A DNA stretch of 64,000 nucleotides, taken from Allohoeflea poritis (GTDB taxonomy: Bacteria; Pseudomonadota; Alphaproteobacteria; Rhizobiales; Rhizobiaceae). This document shows, piece by piece, positions 35,157 to 44,246 of this stretch; position 1 is the stretch's first letter; each line of letters begins with the position of its first letter. The translations under genes were made by a program, and so were the position numbers. The notes below the pieces were generated by a model. It worked only from the letters and a program-made list of their open reading frames with translations. It was not told the origin of the DNA and ran no database searches. Where the stretch lies: assembly GCF_027889715.1 (NCBI RefSeq), contig NZ_JAPJZH010000007.1:62001-126000 (forward strand), in the 5' to 3' direction.

Positions 35157-37005
35157 TCGGGACCAGCCTTTCCCTTCTTTCGGAACCGGCACCGGAAGAT
35201 GCGTTGTCTGTCGCATACTGGCCGCCCGCGGTAATGCGGACACCGGAACCGCTGGTTCCCCATTGGCTCGGCATCATCCGACCTTGCGGTTGTGCGCCCT
35301 GACGCCTTCTGAGTCCCGACAGAACCTCTTCGCGTCCGCCAAATGCAACCTGGGACCCGTCGTTCAGCACAAGAAGATCATCGGCCAGGTTGAGCGTCTT
35401 GGTGCGGTGGGCGATCGTGATAACGGTCTGACCGCGGTCCCTCATCCCGACGATGGCGGAATACAGCGCTTCTTCGCCCTCCTCGTCGAGATTGGAATTG
35501 GGTTCGTCCAGGATGACCAGGGGAGGCTCTCCGAAGAGGGCACGCGCCAGGGCAACGCGCTGGCGCTGGCCGGCTGAAAGGTTGCACCCACCAGGACCGA
35601 TCCGCGTCTCATATCCGCCGACGCGCTTGATCATCTCGTGCGCACCGGCCTGCATGGCCGCCTTGACCACGTCCTCAGAGGAAGGCTTCGTCTGCAGACG
35701 GGCAATGTTTTCCGCAATCGTCCCGTCGAACAATTCGATGTCCTGAGGAAGATAGCCGATAAAGCGGCCAAGCCGCGTGCTGTCCCACTGATCGAACGTC
35801 GCACCGTCCAGGCGGATATCTCCGGAAGCCGGTTTCCAGACACCGGTCAGGACCCGGGCCAGTGTGGTCTTGCCGGACGCGCTGGGACCGATGATGCTCA
35901 GCGTTCTTCCCGGCATGACCCTGAAATTGATATTCTTCAGGATACGAACGCGTCCGCTCGGGTCCGTGGCATGCAACTGCCTGACTTCCAATTGCCCCTT
36001 CGGTCTCGGCAGCCTGGTTTTCGGCGCCTGAACCGGGGTGTTCTCCAGCAGCACCGACAGGTTCTTCTTCGCCTCGCGATAGCGCACCAGTCCGCGCCAG
36101 TGAACGATCGACTGCTCGATCGGCTGCAGCGCCCTGCCGAGAATGATCGATGCGGCAATCATCACGCCCGGCGTAATCTGGCCCTGAATAACCAGCACCG
36201 CGCCCGCTGCCAAGATTGCGGACTGAACGAACAACCGGAACGCTTTGGAAAAGGCAGACAATGTGCCGGCGCGATCGCGCGCCTCGGATTGCCAGTCCAG
36301 TGCCTCCAGGTTCTTCTCGGACCATTTGCGCCGCAATGGTTCCAGCATGCCCATGGCCGCCAGGACCTCGCCGTTCCGCTGTCCGGCGCCGGCCAGTTCA
36401 AATGCCTCGCTTGCGGCCTGGCCGGACTGTTTCGCAGGTGCGCGCGCACGCCAGTCATTAAGGAGCGCGACAATGAACAGGACGCTGGCAGCGCCGAGGG
36501 CAAGCCATCCAAGCGTCGGGCTGAAAAGAAAGATCACCAGCAGGTAGACAGGCACCCAGGGCGCATCGAACAGGACGACAAATCCCGGCCCGGACAAATA
36601 CTGCACGATGGTGTCGAGTTCGCGAAGGGGCGCGATCGACTTTCTGTCTCCGCTTGATCGCAATCCAAGAAACATGACCGCATCGAACAACCGCTCCTGG
36701 ATCCGCTGCGCAATATGGGCGCTGATCCGCACAAGCACCCTCGATCGGACAAGTTCCAGCAAACCCATTACAAGAAACAGAAACGCGACAAGCCCGAACA
36801 GGGCCATCAGCGTGGGCATGGACCGGCTGGAAAGGACCCGGTCGTAGATCTGCAGCATGAAAAGCGGGCCACTCAGCATCAGAAGATTGATAAAGAAACT
36901 GAATACCGCAATGCCGACAAACGCCGGACGACTGGCGCCGATGGCCTGCTCAACGGTCAGGCACTTCGTATTGCTGCTGCCTTCCGACAAATTCAATGCT
37001 CTCAC
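35149..37005 (-). CDS. Type I secretion permease/ATPase (PrtD family)
   Basis: The 618-residue ABC exporter joins an N-terminal six-helix membrane domain ('VGIAVFSFFINLLMLSGPLFMLQIYDRVL') to a nucleotide-binding domain with Walker A 'GPSASGKTT', signature 'LSAGQRQRVALARAL' and Walker B 'LVILDEPNSNLDEEG'. It lacks a C39 peptidase domain, so substrates are exported uncleaved through a C-terminal signal. It is coupled to the adaptor gene and precedes the serralysin-like protease, its probable substrate. A short proline- and serine-rich C-terminal tail follows the ATPase domain. Confidence 0.95.
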   Translation of the reverse strand: MRALNLSEGSSNTKCLTVEQAIGASRPAFVGIAVFSFFINLLMLSGPLFMLQIYDRVLSSRSMPTLMALFGLVAFLFLVMGLLELVRSRVLVRISAHIAQRIQERLFDAVMFLGLRSSGDRKSIAPLRELDTIVQYLSGPGFVVLFDAPWVPVYLLVIFLFSPTLGWLALGAASVLFIVALLNDWRARAPAKQSGQAASEAFELAGAGQRNGEVLAAMGMLEPLRRKWSEKNLEALDWQSEARDRAGTLSAFSKAFRLFVQSAILAAGAVLVIQGQITPGVMIAASIILGRALQPIEQSIVHWRGLVRYREAKKNLSVLLENTPVQAPKTRLPRPKGQLEVRQLHATDPSGRVRILKNINFRVMPGRTLSIIGPSASGKTTLARVLTGVWKPASGDIRLDGATFDQWDSTRLGRFIGYLPQDIELFDGTIAENIARLQTKPSSEDVVKAAMQAGAHEMIKRVGGYETRIGPGGCNLSAGQRQRVALARALFGEPPLVILDEPNSNLDEEGEEALYSAIVGMRDRGQTVITIAHRTKTLNLADDLLVLNDGSQVAFGGREEVLSGLRRRQGAQPQGRMMPSQWGTSGSGVRITAGGQYATDNASSGAGSERRERLVPND

Positions 37006-37512
37006 CGTCCGGTTCGATGGTCTGTATCCGGGCCAGAGGCCCCATTTGGTTCACGCAGAAACAAGCCGTGGATCAAACGCCGCCGCATTACCGCTACCGG
37101 TAGCCCGATGCACCGTCGGCTCCCGGAACCCGCCGGGTTACCGACCGCTGGTCTACACCAATTGGGGCTCCTTACGGATGACTTATTGTTTCAACCGTCA
37201 CGACCTCTTTCGAGTTGGTTATGCGGGACAAAGCCGCTACCGGGTTTCATGAAACACGTTGACGTTTAATGATTGCTAAAGCGCCCATGCCGGCAGGGTT
37301 CGCAGCCGTCCGATTGGTATATATTTGGTTACTTCAATCTCGACATTCGTAGCGAACTGGCAGATTAGCCGGATTCGGGCACGTGGGTGCGGGCTTTCGG
37401 CATGTGATGGAGGTCCGTCGCATGTCACCGTTACACGATCGGGAAACAAGGTGATTCAGAAAAGCAAAAGGGGCCCGCAGACGGGCCCCTTGCGCTGTTC
37501 AGGTCGGCTCGA
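37006..37512. promoter_or_regulatory. Gap upstream of type I secretion genes, with 12-bp palindrome
   Basis: This 507-bp stretch holds the promoter of the secretion operon and the terminator of the PDC-protein gene (listed separately). A perfect palindrome GCTACCGGTAGC lies at 37093-37104, about 90 bp upstream of the ATPase start, and is a candidate operator. A TATATATTT stretch is at about 37319-37327. No convincing gene was found. Confidence 0.4.
37457..37491 (-). terminator. Rho-independent terminator after the PDC-protein gene
   Basis: On the minus strand a 10-bp stem (AAGGGGCCCG / CGGGCCCCTT, 37491-37468) with a four-base loop is followed by TTTGCTTTTC. It begins 21 bases after the stop codon at 37513. 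Confidence 0.85.
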
Positions 37513-38097
37513 TCAGAGTTCGTTCAGATTGATCCCGATCGTGATGGCGCCGATCGGCGCGCCCGAGGCGTCGGCAATCGTCATCGAAACCTGGGACTGC
37601 AGCATCTGGGTCGATTCGTCCTTTTCAGCTTCATCGACAAAGATCGCGGCGGCATCGCCGGAACCGTAGGTCTTCTTCCATTTGCCCTCGTCGCCCTGCC
37701 AGTAGTCGGAGGTCACTTCGCTCTGGCCGACATTGAGGCCCTTGGAATCCATCACGAAGATTTCCGTGATGACACCGTTGGAAGCCATCTGCTTGTCGCG
37801 CAGGAAGTCCGACAGGGAATTGCCGAGAACCGCATCGATCAGCGTCGTGTCCCCGCCGTCGACGCCGGCCCGCCACTTCTGGTCGAGCGCATCGATTTCG
37901 GCCTGTGTCAGAGCGGAATTGGCCTTGTTCTGTGCCGCGATCGCAGCGACAACGGCGCCATCGGATATCCACGGCATGATGTTGGCGCTGGCATAATCCT
38001 TAACCGCCGGTACGTGTTCTCCGGCAGCCAGGGATCCTTGAACGCCAAGGGCCATAACGGTTGCCGCAAGTGCGAATTTAATGCTTCGGGTATACAT
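37513..38097 (-). CDS. Secreted PDC/Cache-like sensor domain protein
   Basis: The 194-residue protein has a Sec signal (MYTRSIKFALAATVMALGVQGSLA) and one compact domain. The segments 'ITEIFVMDSKGLNVGQSEVTSDYWQGDEGKW', 'AAIFVDEAEKDESTQMLQSQVSMTIAD' and the final 'GAPIGAITIGINLNEL' resemble the ligand-binding PDC (Cache) fold of chemoreceptors, but here free in the periplasm. It follows the chemoreceptor gene by 45 bp and is probably co-transcribed. It may bind a ligand and present it to that receptor. This is a family resemblance judged by eye, so the exact domain name is tentative. Confidence 0.75.
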   Translation of the reverse strand: MYTRSIKFALAATVMALGVQGSLAAGEHVPAVKDYASANIMPWISDGAVVAAIAAQNKANSALTQAEIDALDQKWRAGVDGGDTTLIDAVLGNSLSDFLRDKQMASNGVITEIFVMDSKGLNVGQSEVTSDYWQGDEGKWKKTYGSGDAAAIFVDEAEKDESTQMLQSQVSMTIADASGAPIGAITIGINLNEL

Positions 38098-38142
38098 GCT
38101 CTCTCCTCGTTGCTGGTTGCATGATCCTTTCGGATTCGGTGA

Positions 38143-40005
38143 TCAGAATTCCTCCCAGTCTTCCGGCTCGGCTGCCAGCGCTGTGTTTCCGGCAACCGCG
38201 GGCACCGGCCTTGCCTGTTGCCTGTCGGCGCCGCTTGCCTCCGGCGCCCGGGCCGGCGATGCGCCGCCGATGTCGAACCGGGTGATGATCTCGCGGAGGC
38301 CGGCGCCCTGCGTGCGCAGTTCCTGGCAGGCTGCGTTGGTTTCCTCGACCATCGCTGCATTCTGCTGCGTGGCCTGATCCATATTGACGACGGCCGTGTT
38401 GATCTCATCCAGCCCGGAAGACTGTTCGCGGTAGCCGCCGATAATTTTTTCGATGCGGGCTGTGATCTCGTTGATCTGCGCCTCGATCGCCAGCAGTGCC
38501 TCGGCGGTCTGATTGACCAGTTGCACACCGCCCTCGACCTCGCGCCCGGATTCGCTGATGAGCTGCGATATCTCCTTGGCCGCCTGGCCGGAACGCTGAG
38601 CAAGCTCGCGCACTTCATGGGCGACCACGGCAAAACCCTGCCCGGCCTCACCAGCCCTGGCCGCTTCAACACCCGCATTCAGAGCCAGAAGATTTGTCTG
38701 GAACGCGATTTCGTCGATGACGGAATTGATCTGTCCGATCTCCGAAGACGATTTCTGGATGCGGTCCATGGCGCTGATCGCCTCTCGCACCAGAGCTGCG
38801 GAGCTGGCGGCGTCCCCTTTGGTTTTGGTGACCAGCGATCCTGCTTCCGTAGCCCGCTCGGAGGATTCCTTCACCGTCGACGTCATCTCACGCAGGGCCG
38901 CAGCGGTCTCTTCAAGCGAAGCAGCGGTCTGTTCCGTGCGCCGCGCCAGCGTGTCGGCTGAGTTCGCCAGTTCGGCGGCGCCGGTATCAACGGTGACGGA
39001 TGCGCCCTGCACCTGACCCAGGGTCGCGTTCATTGAATCGACCATGCGGTTGAAATCATTGACGAGCTTCTCGAAATCCGGCCCAAGATCCTCAAGACGG
39101 CAGGTGAAATTTCCCGCAGCGAGTTTTTCAAGCGCCGCCGCAATGCGATCCACGGCGAATGCCTGAGCCTGCGCTGCTTCAACGCTGCGCTTGGCGTTTT
39201 CGGACCGCTCTTCCTCGAAGCTGCGCCGCTGCTCCTCGGCGAGGCGGCTTTCCTCCTGCCTGGCGATGAACTCGCAGCGAAATGTCTCGAGCGCCCGCGC
39301 CACGACCCCGATCTCGTCTCCCTTTTGCTGGAAGGGAACTTCCGTATCGAAGTCACCATCCTGCATGCGGCCGATGCTTTCGCTCATCTCGGCAAGCGGC
39401 CGCGCAATCAGGCTGCGCATGACCACGAGCAGCAGTCCGAACGCCGCAATGACGAGAACCGTCTGGATGGCGAACAGGATCATCGCGTTCCAGTGGGCCG
39501 CCGCATAGATCGGTGCGGTTGTCCAGACCGTTACGACCTGGCCGCCGATTTTTCCGGCCGCATTCCTTGGAAGCGCCAGGACGATCGATGCCAGCCCGTC
39601 CTCCAGACCATTAACGGCGCCCTCGACCTCGGCATTGGCCTGTGCGAGGGTTCGAACATCTTCTTCCGACAGCTTGCTTCCCGGGTTTTCTCTAACCCAG
39701 CTATCGACAATCTCTCCATCGCGGTTGAAGGCAAAGAACTGCACCATGTTCAGCGACGGGTCTTCGCGGAACAGACCGTATGCATCCCGCACGACCTCGG
39801 GCTTGTTCCATTTGATGCCGCCCGCCGCGAGGGTGGCGAACTGCTCTGTGTCGAGCGTCCATTTGCTGACGGCGTTCGCAATCGACGTGCGCGTCTCCGT
39901 CGTCCACGTATAGCCTGCCAGCACGGCGATGCCGCCCAGGTTTACGGCGATCATGAAAGCAGCGATTTTCGCGGTTATCGACAAATTGCTGATTTTTTTA
40001 AACAT
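38143..40005 (-). CDS. Methyl-accepting chemotaxis protein
   Basis: The 620-residue receptor has a transmembrane helix at about 13-33, a periplasmic sensor to about 175, a second helix at about 178-200, then HAMP ('[24 protein letters not shown]'), a second HAMP-like segment ('[15 protein letters not shown]') and the conserved signalling tip '[24 protein letters not shown]'. The C-terminus ends EDWEEF, resembling the pentapeptide that tethers CheR and CheB. It signals to CheA in the chemotaxis array. The adjacent secreted PDC-like protein may be its periplasmic partner. Confidence 0.95.
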   Translation of the reverse strand: MFKKISNLSITAKIAAFMIAVNLGGIAVLAGYTWTTETRTSIANAVSKWTLDTEQFATLAAGGIKWNKPEVVRDAYGLFREDPSLNMVQFFAFNRDGEIVDSWVRENPGSKLSEEDVRTLAQANAEVEGAVNGLEDGLASIVLALPRNAAGKIGGQVVTVWTTAPIYAAAHWNAMILFAIQTVLVIAAFGLLLVVMRSLIARPLAEMSESIGRMQDGDFDTEVPFQQKGDEIGVVARALETFRCEFIARQEESRLAEEQRRSFEEERSENAKRSVEAAQAQAFAVDRIAAALEKLAAGNFTCRLEDLGPDFEKLVNDFNRMVDSMNATLGQVQGASVTVDTGAAELANSADTLARRTEQTAASLEETAAALREMTSTVKESSERATEAGSLVTKTKGDAASSAALVREAISAMDRIQKSSSEIGQINSVIDEIAFQTNLLALNAGVEAARAGEAGQGFAVVAHEVRELAQRSGQAAKEISQLISESGREVEGGVQLVNQTAEALLAIEAQINEITARIEKIIGGYREQSSGLDEINTAVVNMDQATQQNAAMVEETNAACQELRTQGAGLREIITRFDIGGASPARAPEASGADRQQARPVPAVAGNTALAAEPEDWEEF

Positions 40006-40807
40006 AAACCGGGGTTCCCCACACGCAGCCGCTCACCGCGAAAAGGGAGAATCGCGGATCGACCAGTCAATTTGTTCTGGAACAGACATGCGCTCGACAT
40101 GGGCAGCAATCATGCCGTGTCTTGGTTTGGAGCGCGTGCAACCAGAAAATCCCGAAAGATTTAAATTATCGTAAAATCAAAATCCGGACTTTCGCAAACA
40201 ATTCCGAATTCGCTGCCGCGATGGTTGCAAAAATACACGTTCGAATATCGGCTATTCGAATTGATACTTTATCTCCTAAACCTTTGATCCATTTCACAAA
40301 GTTTATTTTCTGATATTTTTATCTTCAAAAAATTTTCTTTTATTTCATTCAACGGGCAATACTCGCATAAGTTAAAGCCTTCAGGCGATCGACATGAATT
40401 TGTTTTAGCCGACATCTTTTCTATTTTATCTATCTTATTTCTGCCTCGCAGAGGAGATGCGGTACCGCCCGACATCTTTTTTGGGGCTGGTCCGTTGGAT
40501 CGAGCAACCCGGCAGCCTTCCGGACAATGGCCTGGCAGCGTAATGAGCAAATTCAGGCACGCTGTCCGCCCGGGCCGGGCGTTCGCGGTCCGCGGCGCGT
40601 GGGGCACAGAGAGCAGAATAATTCGTCGGTGAACGTATCGTAGCCCAAGAAAAACGCACGTTTAGAAGAAATCATACAATTATAGATGGCATTTCAGCCG
40701 AATGTCCGCAAAGATCGTAGAGCGAGATACAAGCGCACAGGGGAGCAAGATGCCTGTGCCGTACCGGAATGATTTTCGGAGAAACCGGAAGTATTGGGGG
40801 TCGGTGC
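40006..40807. other. AT-rich non-coding left edge of the genomic island
   Basis: This 802-bp stretch separates the core chemoreceptor gene from the first island gene. From about 40140 to 40450 it is clearly AT-rich. It holds a perfect inverted repeat TTCGAATA-TCGGC-TATTCGAA at 40240-40260 and two copies of CGACATCTTTT about 60 bp apart (near 40410 and 40470). Small open frames exist on the minus strand, but none has coding character I can support. Confidence 0.5.
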
Positions 40808-42883
40808 ATGTCTACATCGGAGAAATCTTCGAACACCGAGTTCGTTGTCGGGCTTACGATGGCGGGAGCCGTTTCGGCCGGCGCCTATAATGCCGGTGTA
40901 TTCGATTTTCTGATCCAGGCGCTCGAAGAGTGGGAGCGGGCCCGGCGGGAGGATCAGGCGCGTCCATCGGATCAACGCTCCGTGCCGGACCATCGAATCC
41001 TCATCCCGGTCATTTCCGGAGCCTCCGCGGGCGGCGCCACCGCTGCGTTGGGCGCCTTTTCCCTGTCAGAACCCACCCGGCTGCCTTCGGTTCAGGATGC
41101 CGCCAACACAAAATATGTCCTTCCCGCTCTTTACAGGATCTGGGTAGAAAGTATCTCCTTCTTTAAACCCGACGAATCCCAACGCTCCGACTCTGGCGAA
41201 AACGCCAATTCCAGAGATTTGGGCACTTTGCTGGATACTTCCGATCTCGGCGAAGGACAAAGACCCGTCTCGATCATGAACGGCACGGTCCTTGAAAGGG
41301 CCGCCAATGACGCCGTTGCAAGAACAATAACCGGTGCAAAGCCACGGCCATATCTGACCGAGGGATTGCATCTGTTCTTGACCATCACGAATTTGCGCGG
41401 CGTTCCCTACGGAATCCGCTTTACGGCCGGCGGAGGCTCCGATGCGCATGTCATGTCCATGCATGCGGACCGGGTTCATTATTGCATGACCGGGCTTGGC
41501 GCTGGTGATTTTGAAAGCAACTGGTTGAAGGCATATGGGGACCTTGGAACGCCAATTTCGACTGACGACATCGTAGCAGCGGCATCCAAGGCAAATCATT
41601 CGGAACGAAATGATCATGCCCGGCGCTTTATCAAAAGTGCATTGGCGACCGGCGCCTTTCCCATCGGCCTGCCGGCGCAGAAAATTGAGGTTCACACAAG
41701 CGACTACACCAAACGTGCGTGGCCGTATGCCAACCCAAAGCAACTTGGCTCCATCGAGCCGCTCTGGCCGCCCAATGACGCAGGAGAGCACAGTTACCAG
41801 GTGGACTATGCGGGGTCCGATGGCGGCCTCATCAACAATGAACCCTTCGAGATTGCCCGCTGGACAATCATGGAAACCCCCGGGCAACGCAATAAGCCGG
41901 GCTCGGTGGAGTCGGATCGGGCTGTGCTGCTGGTGGATCCGTTTCCCGAACCGACTGGGTTTGATCCCAACCTTTCCGACAAGCCCTTTACACAGACCTT
42001 CCTGCGCGAAGTGATCGCCGCCTTGTTTCCGACCCTGAAGAACCAGGCGCGCGTCAAAGCGATCGACCTGGCAAGGTCGGGAAACAACAAGGAGGTGTTC
42101 AGCCGTTTCCTGATCGCACCGTCACGGAAATTCTTCGTCGGCGATGAAGAATTCGAAGCGGCCGAACCGCTGGCGACCGGTGTGTTCAATGCGTTTGGCG
42201 GATTTCTGACCAGCAAATTTCCCGAGCATGACTATCAACTGGGCCGCCGAAACTGCCAGAAGTTCCTGCGCGAACATTTCCGGGTTTCGGCTGAAAATGA
42301 GGTTGTGAAGTCGTGGCCGGAGGGCTGTGAAGACCGGCACACGATCAGCGGGGAAGACGGTAAAAGATATCGTGTGCTTATCCCGTTGTTCGGATCGGCG
42401 AATGTGCCCATACCGGCGCCGGTTTGGCCCCACGTGACCTGTGAAGATGTCGACAATTTCATGGAAGCGGTCCGAAAGCGGGGAAACGCACTTGTCAGGA
42501 CGATCGCGAAGACGGAACTCGGAGGTTTGTACGGGCTGGGGCTAAAAATTTTCTGGCGCATCCGAAGGAAACATACACTCGGGCAGATAAGAACGACCCT
42601 GGTGGCCGACCTCATACGACGAAACCAGCTGGCTCTGGAGACAGAGCTGACAAGCGATCTGGAACGAAGCGTTCTGGCCTGCCTGGTCGAACTGAAGACG
42701 GTCCAATGTTCACCGGAGCATATTGCCGAAACAGTCAATCGCCGCGCAAACATAAACCCCAAGGCTCCCCGAACGACGGCAGTTGAAGTCAGGGACGTAC
42801 TCGACAATAATCTCGCCGCATATCTGTCGCCGCAAGGAAGCCCGGCCGGGTTTTACCTGCTCAAGAAGAAGATTTGTCCGTAA
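40808..42883 (+). CDS. Long patatin-like phospholipase
   Basis: The 691-residue protein carries a patatin domain: glycine-rich 'GLTMAGAVSAGAYNAGVFDF' (oxyanion region), nucleophile elbow GASAG with S73, and the catalytic Asp in 'SDGGLINNEPF' (D338). It is expected to hydrolyse phospholipid acyl esters. It has no signal peptide or membrane helix. The second half is a helical region of unknown function shared with long bacterial patatin-related proteins. Start at 40808 is supported by GGGGGT upstream. It opens a low-GC island with a lipoprotein and a peptidoglycan hydrolase gene in the same direction. Patatins are known effectors in abortive-infection systems and type VI toxins, so a defence or antagonism role is possible. 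Confidence 0.88.
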   Translation: MSTSEKSSNTEFVVGLTMAGAVSAGAYNAGVFDFLIQALEEWERARREDQARPSDQRSVPDHRILIPVISGASAGGATAALGAFSLSEPTRLPSVQDAANTKYVLPALYRIWVESISFFKPDESQRSDSGENANSRDLGTLLDTSDLGEGQRPVSIMNGTVLERAANDAVARTITGAKPRPYLTEGLHLFLTITNLRGVPYGIRFTAGGGSDAHVMSMHADRVHYCMTGLGAGDFESNWLKAYGDLGTPISTDDIVAAASKANHSERNDHARRFIKSALATGAFPIGLPAQKIEVHTSDYTKRAWPYANPKQLGSIEPLWPPNDAGEHSYQVDYAGSDGGLINNEPFEIARWTIMETPGQRNKPGSVESDRAVLLVDPFPEPTGFDPNLSDKPFTQTFLREVIAALFPTLKNQARVKAIDLARSGNNKEVFSRFLIAPSRKFFVGDEEFEAAEPLATGVFNAFGGFLTSKFPEHDYQLGRRNCQKFLREHFRVSAENEVVKSWPEGCEDRHTISGEDGKRYRVLIPLFGSANVPIPAPVWPHVTCEDVDNFMEAVRKRGNALVRTIAKTELGGLYGLGLKIFWRIRRKHTLGQIRTTLVADLIRRNQLALETELTSDLERSVLACLVELKTVQCSPEHIAETVNRRANINPKAPRTTAVEVRDVLDNNLAAYLSPQGSPAGFYLLKKKICP

Positions 42884-43322
42884 AAGCCCTGATGTCGGCC
42901 ATGCGGCTGATCTGGCGGAACGACAGCGCTCAAAAACTTCTGCATATCCATACTGAATTCCAAGACCAGTTTGTGTCTCGATTGTCTGCGCAACTCACTA
43001 TCGGCTTGTATTCGGCAAGTCGGCTTGGGGACGACAATAGTCACCTAGTGTTACAGTTCGAAATTCCTACACCGGTTCGAGGCTGCAAAAGGTCTATACA
43101 TGTAAATTTTCTTCCGGCCTTGCAGTTTCAAGGAAAAACGATCCAGACTAGAGCGGAAAACTCGCACAGGGCAAAAAACTGTTGCCAATGACATCTCCCA
43201 ACCACAACATAGAATTCACTTCTACTTTTGGGTGTGCAACAATTGGCAAACTGTTTGCAGATTGTCCCGCTTGCGCTGGCATTACAAATTGGTCGAGCAA
43301 TCTGGAGTGATTGGGGCATAGC
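42884..43322. other. Non-coding gap between patatin and lipoprotein genes
   Basis: This 439-bp stretch has lower GC than its neighbours. A 105-codon plus-strand frame (42874-43191) overlaps the patatin end, but has no ribosome-binding site or recognisable domain, so I do not call it. The promoter of the lipoprotein-hydrolase pair is probably here. Confidence 0.4.
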
Positions 43323-44219
43323 ATGAGAGTATTTTGGATCAGATCGCCGCTCGGGCTCTTGGCAGTTTTGTTGGTGCTGGCATCCTGTACAAGCCTGCCA
43401 AGCGCTCAACTCTCAACCTATCTCTCCGTCTCCAAGGAGGCCGAGGAAGCAGGCAAGGCAATTTACGGCGCGCTCAACAAGGCTGTCGAATTCAACAAAA
43501 AAAGAGCAAGCGGTACTCAGACGGTTCAATGCGCGGCAAACACCTCCAATCCAAGCTGTTTCAACCCGGTGGATTTCCTACCCACTCCGCCCGTTACCGA
43601 TCCTGACATTCTGGCACGCATTCTCGCCCTTGAGACGATCGCGGCCTACAACGACACGCTGGTCGCCTTGAACTCAGGCCAGACGGGGGCAGCGTTGAGC
43701 AAGAAGATTGACGCCTACGGCTCGGTCGCTGCGCGTTTTGCGTCTGTTGCGGGCGTTGCATCAGGTGGTATTGCGCTCCTTCTAACCGATACGACGATCG
43801 CATCCGTCGGCACAATTGCAGGGCGATTGCAAACTGCGCAGGCGCAATTTGCTGTACGCCGGTCGCTCGCCGCGCAGCACAGTGTCATCAATGCGTTGAT
43901 CACCGCTTTGATCGAGGACACACCGCAGGTCTATCAGCTTTATCGGACCTCACAGTTGATTTTTGCCCGAACCCGGCCCGGAGGTCCACGCGGTGCAGAA
44001 GGCCAGCGAGAATTCGCCAAGATAAAGGCCATGTATGACAGCCTCGGCGCTTATGTCGTGCTGCTGTCCAACATGGCAGAAAGTCTCGACACGCTCGTTG
44101 AAGCCACTGAGGCGGGTGTCACAGACCCTGAAACGTTGAACCTCGCCCTCGATCACGCCCTTGAGGTTAAGGCGGCGGCACAGGTTCTGGAGAAAACCAT
44201 ACGGCAGTTATCGGATTGA
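43323..44219 (+). CDS. Putative lipoprotein, helical, island-encoded
   Basis: The 298-residue product starts at the second ATG (43323) and has a lipoprotein signal: MRVFWIRSPLGLLAVLLVLA then the lipobox LASC with the lipidated cysteine C22. The rest is almost wholly helical, rich in Ala, and without a domain I recognise. A hydrophobic segment 'FASVAGVASGGIALLLTD' lies mid-protein. It ends 27 bp before the muramidase/DD-peptidase gene, so the two form an operon. Possible jobs are an envelope sensor or an immunity-like partner of the hydrolase; both are inference. Confidence 0.8.
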   Translation: MRVFWIRSPLGLLAVLLVLASCTSLPSAQLSTYLSVSKEAEEAGKAIYGALNKAVEFNKKRASGTQTVQCAANTSNPSCFNPVDFLPTPPVTDPDILARILALETIAAYNDTLVALNSGQTGAALSKKIDAYGSVAARFASVAGVASGGIALLLTDTTIASVGTIAGRLQTAQAQFAVRRSLAAQHSVINALITALIEDTPQVYQLYRTSQLIFARTRPGGPRGAEGQREFAKIKAMYDSLGAYVVLLSNMAESLDTLVEATEAGVTDPETLNLALDHALEVKAAAQVLEKTIRQLSD

Positions 44220-44246
44220 AATTTTAAACCAAGGTCGATTGGGGCC

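Noticed and set aside
40269-40607. Small minus-strand gene at the island edge
   Set aside because: Composition changes abruptly inside the frame and nothing in the product looks conserved.
42874-43191. Small 105-codon plus-strand gene after the patatin gene
   Set aside because: It overlaps the patatin end, lacks a ribosome-binding site and resembles no family.
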